Shown: piece after piece, positions 1 through 10,500 of the stretch
How positions within the stretch are numbered: position 1 is the first letter of the stretch
Layout of the letters: each line of letters begins with the position of its first letter
From: Gordionus sp. m RMFG-2023
Taxonomy: Eukaryota; Nematomorpha; Gordioida; Chordodea; Parachordodidae
Direction of reading: 5' to 3'
Assembly: GCF_954871325.1 (NCBI RefSeq)
Contig: NC_088778.1
Span: 11,851,882 to 11,915,881 of the forward strand
Length of the DNA: 64,000 nucleotides
The notes under the pieces: model-generated
What the model was told of the DNA's origin: nothing
Databases searched by the model: none
The model's input: the letters and a program-made list of their open reading frames with translations, nothing else
Program-made: the position numbers and the translations under genes

Positions 1-234
1 CATCTCTCACGTTATCAGCTTTTTTGTATGTCTGGAAAAAGTTTTGGATTAGATTTCCTAGTATTGATCAATTATTATTTTTTATTTATCATCTATAATT
101 AATTTATGAAATTAAATTTATTTTAGATAGGAACTAATCTTTATTTTTTATTGGTTTAAAATATTTTTAAATTCATATTGTAATGTAGACCAAAATTTAT
201 GAAGGTTTATTTTTGAATCGGCTAATGGTATTGC

Positions 235-941
235 TATTGTGTACCGATACCACTTTTTGGAGGCCGATCCGATATTTCAGATATTAAATTGATATCGGCC
301 GATAACCGATCCGATATCATATCTAATTTTGTATTCTGCAAAGATACCGGTTTTAATTTTTAATATACTTTTTATTAGTACAACATCTATAATTTTACTA
401 TACCATAACATATGTCATTTAAATATATTATAATGGTCAGTTATAGTTTATATTCAATTCAATTGCTATTATTTATATAATAAGTAATAGCATTAATCTA
501 TTTACATAATTAGTAATAAAAAAATATATTATGAAATTTGAAATTAATATTTAAAATTAATATTTAAAATTAATATATCGAAGATTTCTTTTTATATCAG
601 AGATATGTCGGCGGTGATGGGGACTGTTAATATCACTAGCATCACTAAAAACAGATACTGAAGAGATTAATGAACACTTTTTTAAACAGAATGCGAAAAA
701 AAATAACTATATTGCAGAATGTTTATTAACTAATTATTTCTATTAAAAAAATTAAACATAAAAATGTATTTCGATTTTATTTATAAAAATAAATGGTTTT
801 TTAGATATAACTTTTTTTAAATTTTGTTAAAAGCGCCATTTTATATCGGACCGGAAAAATTTATAATATTTGCCGATAACCGATATTTTAAAATGAGCGA
901 AATATCGGCCCGATCCGATATAAAATATCGGTACATCCCTA
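235..941. mobile_element. Non-autonomous hAT-like element, TAGGGATGTACCGAT family
   Basis: The right end, read inward, is TAGGGATGTACCGATATT. The left end shares GTACCGATA and is followed by CCGATCCGATAT-type subterminal repeats, which recur near both ends. The interior is AT-rich with no coding signal. No matching 8-bp target duplication was found, so the left boundary is approximate and the copy is probably old. A second copy in inverted orientation, with a recognisable duplication, lies at 8278-8674; both share CTTTTTGGA followed by a GATCC motif just inside one end. Confidence 0.6.
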
Positions 942-1369
942 GTTAAAAGTGAAGAAAGTATCAGCCAATATCGATACTGACTAATAGCAAGTGTCAGTGC
1001 ATATTTGTATAAAATCGTCAATATTTAATTCCCCACTATATTTGATAAATAATCTAATACATAATTTATAATTAAAGTATAATTTTAGTGTTAAAAATGT
1101 TTGATAATATAAATTTAACTAATAATTATTTATAAACTAGAATTAAGATTATATTTTTATATAAACTACATGCATTATTTTATTATCAAATTATCATATC
1201 AATTAAACAATATTAAAATTATTCAAAATATAGTAAATGAAAAAATACAAACAAAAAATAAAATTGATTAAATTATGTCTTAAATTTAAACAATTTTTGA
1301 CTTAATCATACCAACCTTATCTAGGTGAGATATAACAAAATATTAAGATAAATGGTCATTTATTATCAT

Positions 1370-2410
1370 AGGGATCTACTGCCTAATTCACGCGGGAAGA
1401 TGAAATAATCGAAGATATATTTAGATATTCTATAGACATCAAAAATGCAGAGGTCATTATTATGATGGGGCCTCTTATGTTAGTGTAAAGATATCTGGTT
1501 TACAAATGTGATAAGATAATAAAGAATAAAGCAATCTATGTACATTGTGCAAGTCATACATTAGATGATGTAGTATAATATTCAATTAATACTAGCGCAA
1601 AGCGTTTATATATTAATCTTTTTTTCGAAATTCTCCCAAATGCATGGAATATTTCATTCCATCCAAGATAAAAACAATATGAAATAATCATTTCGCAGTG
1701 AGGTTGCTATGAGAGCAAAAATTTATTACACCAAATAAAACTTTTTATTTCCAAAATAATGATAATATTTGAAAAGTAGAAGTTTTAAATGCTGAAATCA
1801 AAAGTTCTCCTTTACATTTTCAAAATGTTAAATATAAAATAAAAGATCAAATTGTAATATGACAAGATAGGTTAGATAAAAGGTTAATTTAAAGAAAAAA
1901 GAATTAAATTTAGAGGAGCCCATTTTAAAGCAACAGAAAAAAACGTCTTAAAGATTTGAAGAAGGAACGAATTTATGATATGATAATATTGGGCAGTTAA
2001 TGATTAGTATAGACAAATTATATATGAGAATTGCAAGTATAAAAAATAGTTTCTACAAATAAATAAAGGATATATTTCAATTAATATAGAACAATTTGTG
2101 ATTCATGCTAGAAATTGTTTCAATGTTCTATAGAGATGATTCTGAAATGGATAATCCTAATTCTTCATAGAGATATGTTCTTGTACTAATCAGAATTGGA
2201 AAAATATACATTAAAAGAGTCATAACAATATTAAAAAACAAGGTAGTAAAAAAATAATTTCAATTTTTTCAGAATATGTAAAATTTATTAAAATGCTATT
2301 AACAATTTCTGTAAGTGCGTGTTCTGCAGATTGATTTTTTCCAGGATTAACATGTTTTAAATCTTATTTCATTTTAAGATAAAACAACAATGATTAAATC
2401 ATAACAAAAT
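1370..2410 (+). pseudogene. Decayed hAT transposase (ZMYM1/PRKRIP1-like type)
   Basis: No open frame remains. Translated pieces match, in order, the hAT family that resembles vertebrate ZMYM1-like proteins: YDGASYVSVKISGLQ followed by AIYVHCASHTLDDVV at about 1455-1580, FEILPNAWN near 1630, a basic stretch near 1920, and a C-terminal dimerisation relic (KMLLTISVSACSAD) near 2290-2330. In intact members this protein cuts and pastes the element in the nucleus. Stops and frame changes are frequent, so this copy is dead. No terminal repeats were located. The identification rests on motif order and is fairly secure for the superfamily only. Confidence 0.6.
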
Positions 2411-2529
2411 TTTGAATGTAAATACAGTGTTGACCAGATTTGATGAATAACATTTCTATATTTATTGTATTCTTATCAATTTTTATAAGTTAAATATGGT
2501 AACATAGTAAAATTTTTAAAAAATTATTT

Positions 2530-4725
2530 TTTTACATGAATAAACTACGCGTTCCTTATCAAAGAAGCTTAATTTATAAAAAATGAACGCAGAACCAAAT
2601 ATAGCTTATTAAGAATCAAAAAATGTTATTATATTTTAAAACTTTTCATAACTTAGTGGTTTTTGAAAAACACATTTTTTGGCACCCTAGGTGAATATAC
2701 ATTATTTTTGAAAAAACAAATACCAAATCATGTTTAACTTCTCAAAAAAAAATTGCACTTATCAAAAAAGAAATTTTTTGAATAAACTATGTGCCCCCTA
2801 TCAAAGAAGCTTAATTCATAAAAAATTAAAGCATAATCATATTAGGCTCATTAAAAGGAATCAAAAAATGTTAATATTAAGTTTATAAATTATTTATAAT
2901 AGGGCTGATTTAACGTTTTCCAACAATATCGGATCTGGCAGATACCTGTAAAAAACTGATCCGATCTCCTTACTTTTCTTTTTTTGTTATTTTATTTATA
3001 TTTATTTTACATTAATAAAATTTTTTAAACAATGCAAATGCACAACACCCTCTAAATTTTATTTTTTTTAAAAATAGATTTATAGTATTTTTTTATGTTT
3101 TTTTTATAAAAATAGAAAGGAGAACCCAAAGTTTTATTTATTTTCAATCTTTATAATAATAATGCCAATTTTATTATTTATACTTATAAAAGAATTTTTT
3201 TAAATATGCATCTGAATTATGGAAATATTTTACAAAAGACAAAGATAATTTTGTAAAATGCGTTATCTGCGGAATTCTAATTACACGGGAAGAAATAATG
3301 AAAGATTCATTTAATACTACTAACAATATCCGTAAACTTTTTTTAATTATTGTAGAAATAAAAAAATTAAATTAAATGCATAATTCGATTTTTTGCATAA
3401 AAAATATTGATTTCTTAATTACATTTGGTTCAAATGGGCGTGGTGAAAAATCAATATAAATATCGGATTGATTTTGAGTGGATCGGCACAGCCCTAATTT
3501 ATAACTTATTGTTATTTAGAAAAATCACTTAATTTTTTCTTTTTTTGACTAAACTATGTGCGCCCCTGGTAAATATACCTTATTTTTAAAAAATGAATAC
3601 AGAATTATGTTTAGCTTTGTGAGATTCAGAAAATAGTATTATTCATTTTTTTTAAAAAATTTTAATTATCAAAAAAAAATTTTTTGACTTAACTATGTGC
3701 CTCCTTCAAAGAAGCTTAATTTCATTAAAAATTAAAGCATAATCATATTCGGCTCATTAAAAGGAATCAAAAAATGTTAATAAATTATTTATAACTTATT
3801 GAAATTTTGAAAAAACACTTAATTTCTTCCTTTTTTGACTAAACTATGTGTCCCCTATATAAATGTAATATTAACACTTTTTGATTCCTTTTAATTATCT
3901 TAATATGATTAGGTTTTAATTTTTAATGAATTAAGCTTCTTTGATAAGGGGGCACATAGTTTAGTCAAAATTTTTTTTTTAAATTAATACCATTTTCTGA
4001 ATCTCTTTGAAAAGCTGATTCTGTATTCATTTTTTAAAAATAAGGTATATCTACCAGGGGCATGTAGTTTAGTCAAAAAAAAATAAGTGTTTTTTCAAAA
4101 TATTAATAAGTTATAAATAATTTATAAACTTAATATTAACATTTTTTGATTCATTTTAATGAGCCTAATATAATTATATGCTTTAATTTTTTATGAATTA
4201 AGCTTCTTTGAAAGGGGGCGAGTAGTTTAAATTTTTTTTTAGATATTTAAAATTCCCTTTTAAAAAAATGAATAATACTAATATCTGAATCTCCTTGAAA
4301 AGCTAAACATCTGTATTCGTATTTTAAAATTAATGCGAATATTTACTGGGGGCATGTAGTTTAGTCAAAAAAGAAGAAATTATGTGTTTTTTCAAAACCT
4401 CAATAAGTTATAAATAATTTATAAATTTAATATTAACATTTTTTGATTATTTTTTATGAATTAAGCTTCTTTGATAGGGGGTGTATAGTTTAGTCAAAAA
4501 AAATGTGTTTTTTCAAAAGCCATTAAGGTATAAAAAGTTTTAAAATATAATATTAACATTTTTTGAATCCTTAATAAGCTATATATGATTCTTCATTTTT
4601 TATAAATGAGGCTTCTTTGATATCATGTGAAAAATATTTTTTAACTCATCTTATAAAGCTAAATACGATTCTATTATAAAATCAAGCTTCTTCAATAGGG
4701 GGCACGTTTTTTAGGCATGCCCTAT
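2530..4725. repeat. Palindromic array of about 280-bp repeats (foldback-like)
   Basis: A unit containing TTGACTAAACTATGTG, a GAAGCTTAATT block and a TCAAAAAATGTTAAT block recurs in plus orientation from about 2530 to 3850. It then recurs in the opposite orientation (CACATAGTTTAGTCAAAA) from about 3870 to 4720, with the turning point near 3870. The unit is repeated about three to four times in each arm. The left arm is split by a 597-bp hAT MITE. No coding capacity is seen. The structure resembles foldback transposons or long palindromic satellites; outer ends are approximate. Confidence 0.7.
2900..3496 (+). mobile_element. hAT MITE with 8-bp TSD and BED-finger remnant
   Basis: The ends TAGGGCTG and CAGCCCTA are inverted repeats, flanked on both sides by the perfect 8-bp duplication ATTTATAA (2892-2899 and 3497-3504), the hAT signature. 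Subterminal CGATCC and CGGAT motifs are present. At about 3210-3290 a short stretch reads SELWKYF then CVICGILI, the start of a BED zinc finger, so this is an internally deleted derivative of an autonomous hAT. A longer relative in the opposite orientation lies at 26807-29389. It is inserted in the left arm of the surrounding palindromic array and is therefore younger than it. Confidence 0.88.
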
Positions 4726-4983
4726 ATATTTTTGTAAGGCTAAAGAAAAATGGGAATGAAATAAGAAGAAACACATTTTAGCTTAAAAATATTAACATTC
4801 ATTATATTTTATCAATCCAAAAATAAAAATATATTAAATATTTAGTCATTTATATAATAAATAAGATAAATAAAAAATAAGATTCTATTATACAAAATTA
4901 AAATTAGAAGGATTTTTTGATATTCAAGTTTTGAATACCTTAAAATTTTTTTAGTAAAGATGAATATTTTGAAAATTTGCATT
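4726..4983. other. AT-rich spacer
   Basis: No gene or repeat structure is seen between the palindromic array and the last proposed RFC1-like exon. Confidence 0.5.
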
Positions 4984-6060
4984 TTATACATGGGGCAGAT
5001 TCCATCTTTCTCTCGTGTTACACAATTGGAACTTATATAAAAAAAACTTTAAAGATAACATAAATTATATCTAATTGATAAAAAAAAGAATAGATCAAAA
5101 AATTCTAATATACCTTTGAATTTCTTGTTGAACTTTTATGAATTTCCTCTAACATTTCAATTTCATCTTTGTTAGCTTTTTGTTTTTTAACAATTTTAGC
5201 CTTTTTTGCAATGCTTTGGTCAACATTTCTTTCTTTAGTTTTTTTGTTCACTTTTTGATCTTTACCTTTTAGCAAAGAATAAAATAATTCTTAATATATT
5301 TTGGACATAAAATAATATTGAATAATTATAATATAAATAAATACTATTTTCTGGAATAATATTGGTAACTAAAGTAGGTGTAATTTCTTCTCTTTCAATA
5401 TCAAGGGTTATATGTTGAGTTAAACTCTTTTTGATTCAAAATACATTTATATAATAATTTTAAATTTTTTATACCTTATTATTGGCAGATTTTGAATTAA
5501 AATATTCATTTGCAGTTATATTTCTACATTTAACTTTGGAGGATATATTATCTTGATCTACATGTTGCAAACTATTGTCATGTATAAAAAAATACCTTTT
5601 TTAGGAGAGCAATTTTCATCATTTATAGATTTTATCATTTTTAAATCTTTATTGTATATTGCAATATTTTTCCCCAATTTTTTGGGCATATTGGTTTCTT
5701 CATCTTGATAGGTTCACATTATACAATTATAAAATTTTGAATTTACCAGATTCAGAAGAAATAGTATTTACACTCAAATTTTTTTTCCTGCTTCTCATAA
5801 TTTGAGGCAGAGGCTCTTCATCTTCTGAGGTATGATCTATACGGCATTAAAAAATATATAATATAATTATTTTGTACTTGATAATAAAGAAGCCTTCTTT
5901 TTTTTCTATAAATAAGATGAAGATATATATGAAAATATAATACTAAAAAAATTACTGTTATTTTGTTTGACAATTGTTTTATATCCTTATTTCCAAAATA
6001 TTTTCTTATATCCTATAATTAATAAGAGTATACATGTCTAATCATGAATATTAATACCAT
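4984..6060 (-). CDS. RFC1: RFC1-like replication factor C large subunit, N-terminal exons
   Basis: RFC1 is the large subunit of the clamp loader that opens PCNA on DNA in the nucleus. Exons on the minus strand: 6060-6058 (ATG alone before the donor), 6012-5956, 5905-5878, 5836-5747, 5703-5596, 5557-5475, 5426-5345, 5265-5114, and possibly 5031-4984. All junctions are GT-AG and the phases agree throughout. The protein starts MDIRKYFGNKD, the RFC1 signature (MDIRKFFG in vertebrates). It continues with an acidic SEDEEP stretch, a second Phe/Tyr motif (NITANEYFNSKSANNK, compare the vertebrate TPTSVLDYFG region) and a Lys-rich coiled segment, about 200 residues in all. The BRCT, AAA+ and C-terminal domains are not seen. 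Introns are only 38-82 nt. The final 16-codon exon ending in TAA is weak: either the gene continues left of the window, or this copy is truncated next to the palindromic array. Confidence 0.75.
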
Positions 6061-6540
6061 TAGCCGCGGATAGAATTCAAATCTATATTTAATCTAACGA
6101 GGAAAATTTAGAGAATTTTATACGTCATAAAATATAGTAAGTTACTAGAATTATTAGGTATGATTTAATAAAATATTTTATATTCTGCACTTCAAGCAAA
6201 TGCGTTAAAAAAGAATTTTATTGCAAAAATATAATAAAATCTTTATCTTATCGCATTCATATTTCCGCTTCTATCACTCGATATTTCGTAGTGTCTCCAA
6301 ATTTATTCTTCGATTAAATAATCTGCCTGTAAAAATTTTTGTATGTAATATAAATTTATGCGCTCAGCCCACTAATTAGTTTATAAAAAATATCCAATAT
6401 GGTCAAATTAAATCTATTAATGCTACTTAGCTGCTTATATCTAGAAGTAAAAAGTTAACATATTTTTTTTATGATAGGCTGCCTATATTTATTACTTCAT
6501 GTAATATAAAATAACAAAGCTATAATGTATTTATAAAAAT
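6061..6540. other. Upstream region of the RFC1-like gene
   Basis: AT-rich intergenic DNA carrying the presumed RFC1 5' leader and promoter. No specific promoter motif is recognised. Confidence 0.4.
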
Positions 6541-6880
6541 ACGTGATACGTGATGAAAGCGTTTTCGCCCTCTTGTAGTGGATACAACAGAGCTACGTTG
6601 AATTTTCCTTAAAATCCATCAAACTGAATATTTAATTTGAAAAATGAGGAGCCCTTTACACGTTTGTAGTCAAGCCGTAAGTACTTGTACGCTCAACAGT
6701 CCGAGAACTATTGTTTAAACGTCTATAGGCTAATAACAGAAGATTTGGGCAAAACAAAAGCTTATACCCGGGAACTACAATATAATTTAATTACTTTAAG
6801 GGTGAGTGGTGACAAATTTAAGTTTAAATTCTCTAGTGTAAGTCCTAAAGACTCTCGATATTGAAATTTAATGTTTATAG
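6535..6880. repeat. Intergenic direct repeat, copy 1
   Basis: Copy 1 of a unit of about 340 bp that occurs again at 7051-7400 in the same orientation. Conservation is in blocks: ACGTGATACGTGAT, GCCCTCT, CAACAGAGCTACG, GAGGAGCCCT followed by TACACGTTTGT, CAAGCCG, GTACTTGTA, CTATAGGCT, a TATACCCG block, and GAACTACA plus TATAATTTAATTACTTTAA followed by GGTG. Frames are not conserved between copies, so it is probably not coding. It lies between divergent RFC1 and BTBD9. It could be a promoter duplication, a non-coding RNA pair, or two copies of an unrecognised transposon. Confidence 0.7.
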
Positions 6881-7050
6881 CATTTGCAAATTATCCTAAA
6901 AGAGGGAAACGAGATTATAAATATATTATTTAACTTCTCGTGAATATCTTAGATCGATTTATATTTTTATCTTAGAATTCTACTATTTGTTGTACATCCA
7001 TTTGCATCGGAAAACCCAAACCAATGATAGACCCAAACCCCAATTATATA

Positions 7051-7400
7051 AATACGTGATACGTGATTTATAGCGCTTCTGCCCTCTAGCGATGAAGGTT
7101 CAACAGAGCTACGCTAGGTTTTCCTCATTTCCATTTAATTGGAAAAATTTTAATTTGGGTATAAAAGTAAAAATATGAGGAGCCCTCTACACGTTTGTGG
7201 GCAAGCCGCACGTACTTGTAGGCACAAAACCTCTATAGGCTTATTAAATTGGAGTGGGGCAAAAAAAAAGCCTATACCCGAAGAACTACAGTATAATTTA
7301 ATTACTTTAAAGGTGGGTGATGGCTGATTTTAAGCTTAATTTCTTTAGTGTAAGTTATAATTACTATCAATATTGAGATATAATGTTCATAGAATCTGTA
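7051..7400. repeat. Intergenic direct repeat, copy 2
   Basis: Second copy of the unit at 6535-6880, about 515 bp further on and ending about 170 bp before the BTBD9 start codon. It has its own GGGTATAAAAG box near 7157 that copy 1 lacks. The most conserved part is the run from GAGGAGCCCT to the TATAATTTAATTACTTTAA block. Confidence 0.7.
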
Positions 7401-7569
7401 AATAAATATGATTAAAATAAAATAATATTTACCGTTCTATCACTTAAAATAATTTTCTTTTTACCTACAAATGTGTTTTATATAAAATAGCCGATGTCTG
7501 TCAGTGTCACATCAAAATTTTAATAACATATTTAGTTAACCCATGATACTAGATAAATTATAAGTTTTT

Positions 7570-10500
7570 ATGTCTGATAACCATCATATTAATCTATCAA
7601 AAATACCTATTGGGGAAGTTAATCACTTGGATTTACTATCAGACAATATTGGATCGTTGTATCTTAATGAAGAATATTCAGATGTAGTTTTTATTGTGGA
7701 TGGTACAAGATTTCATGCACACAAATTTATACTAGCTTCAAGGAGTGAATACTTTAGGTTATTACCTTAATTTATCTGTAACCTATATAATTTTGTGTTT
7801 AAAAAATAGAGCCCTTTTATATGGTGGAATGAAAGAATCTTTGCCAGATTGTAATGAAATAGAATTAAAAGATGCCCCAAATCAAGCATTTAAAACATTA
7901 CTCAAGTATATCTATACTGGGAAAATGAACTTAACTTCTCAAAAAGTAATTCTATTTTATTCAATTATTATTTTTTTTTCAAGATAATTATTTTCTTATG
8001 TATAAAATACATGCAACTTAAAATTAAATTATATCAGGCTCAACAGGAAATTATATAAAAATATTGTTCAGTCTGGATGGTCAATATTTTAGCAAGATTT
8101 GTTCAAACCAATTTAATAAGAGTACAAGATAATGGCACCCTTAAGATTTTTTATTATAAACATCCCTCTGGCTAAACTGATTTTTATAGGTCGATTGGAT
8201 CTGATATTAGTGTTGTCAAGGGCCCATTTTTGATATTACATGTTTATAAAACAGAATTTAATAAAAATAGAAATATCTAGGGATCTACCAATATCTTTAA
8301 CAGATTGAACAGATATTTTGTCTTTTTAAAAATATTATCTCCCAATTATATAAAAATTTTTATCCAATCCAATAAAATTGTTTATTACTTATGTAAATAA
8401 ATTAATGTTATATAAATAAGTGATTTATCATTAAAAATATTTTATAATAAACTATAATTTATCATTACAATATATTTAAAGGACTTATGTTATTGTATAA
8501 TTAAATTATAGATGTTATACTATTAAAAAGTATATGAGATGCGTAGATATATGCATTAAAATTTAAAACCATAATATGTTTACAGACTATAGATCAGTAA
8601 TTGGCAATTATCAATTTAATAATTTCAATATTGAATTGGATCAGCTTCCAAAAAGTACTTTTGATGCACCCCTAGAGATAGCTATATATTTATCCACTGA
8701 GGCTATTTTATTCATCAATTGTTTGTTTTTTTTGGAATTTATTTTTGCAAACTGCAGGCAATTTTTTAAAATTCTTTTTGTCATAAGAAAGATAGATATT
8801 TTTTACATGATGTATTTATTATGCTAAAAATTCCCCCTGTTGAAGATTTTAATGAGTAGTCGAAAATACAAAATTACATAATTTTCTAAGGTTTGAGATA
8901 TGGGTTAGATTTCTAATATCAATCGTTTTTAGAAGGCATATATCATTAATTTATCATGAAAATAATTCAGTATAAATAAAAACTCCAGGAAAAGTATAGA
9001 AAAAATCATACTTTTTTGAAAGATCCTAAAAAATATTTTAAAATTTAAAAAAAATTAATTAGCGTGGAAAGAAATATTCATTAAAATAATATTTATTTGG
9101 AGGAAACAGTCGAGTGAAGATTATATCTTATTAATTTTTTTTAAGGCTGTACCCTAAATGTTTTGAAAGAACCTCAAAATTTATAAATCATTAAAAATAG
9201 CTTGTTATATTTTTCTTAATGTTAATAAATTTATTTATATTAATTTTTTAGATTTAGGACACAGCCTAATGAAAATTTTAACTTTTAAGTAAAATTTTAA
9301 ATATTTAAATCAAAAATATTTTTTAAAAAATATTTATATTCAGGCACATTTTTTATAAATTTGCCCATCTATTTAAGTAGGAGAATCTGGAATATAATTT
9401 TTAACCTGGGTTAGATGGGTCAATCTAGTATTGTTAAGGGGCTCGATTTGAGATTATTTTTTAAAATTACTAACCTAATATTTAATCTCAAAAAATATTA
9501 CACAAGCCTGAAGATTTTTCTCATAGATGGTACAAAGGTCTAGACATCTATTCAAGTCTCGGGGCCTATTTTTCTGGCTAAAAAATTAAGTTAATTGTTT
9601 TTAAAAATCGGCTCAAAATGAGCCGTTTAACAACATTATGTCACGCTTTTAGTGATGATCCGTTTTACCTTTCCAAAATCCCATTTATTTTAACATTCTC
9701 GTCATGCATTTATTGATGCAAAATATTAGAAATAATTATATTTGATTCAAGTTTGAATGCAAATTTGATCCTTTTTTTCTATAGGAGGAAACGCTATTGG
9801 AAACACTAGGCCTTGCCAACCAATATGGGTTTACTCATCTCGAATCTTCCATCTCCGATTATTTAAAAGCTATTTTAACCGTGAAAAATGTTTGCATGAT
9901 ATTCGACATGGCAAATTTATACAGGCTTTCGTCCCTCAGGGAAACCTGCTTTCAGTTCATGGATAGGCATTCGACCGAGATCCTTGATAACAAAATTTAT
10001 CTTTCACTCTCCGCGGTAAATTTTAAACTATTTTCTTGATGTAAATGTTTTTGTTTTGTTCCTAAAAAATATGTGCACGAAATGTAATCCGCAAGCTGAT
10101 TTTGATAACAGAGACCAGCAGATTTGAAACAGGCCTAAAAATGGTATTTTTTAAAAAAGCTGGGCTGCGCCAGATCGATTTAAAATTAAAGCAATTAATC
10201 TATTGAAACAAGTAAAATACAGTCGAAATTACGAAATTTTAATAAAAATTGTGCTTGAAAATTTTTTGAAGTCCTGACCAGGCTTAATATTTTGACATCT
10301 GTGTGTATCCAATTGATATACTGTCAGTGAAGATTATTAATAAATAAAACTAATTTTATCCAATAAAAAGAAAATAGAAAAAAATAGCACCAATCTTTTA
10401 ACTTCACAAATTTTTTATAGTTAATGAAATAAAACAAGATTTATATTAGAGCTCTTCACCCAACCAACATTTAAAAATAACTTGCTCGCCAAACCCTCCC

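Noticed and set aside
1-62. Minus-strand reading (NLIQNFFQTYKKADNVRD) after an AG at the left edge, possibly a further RFC1 exon
   Set aside because: Too short, its phase does not follow from the last supported RFC1 exon, and the match to RFC1 is not convincing.
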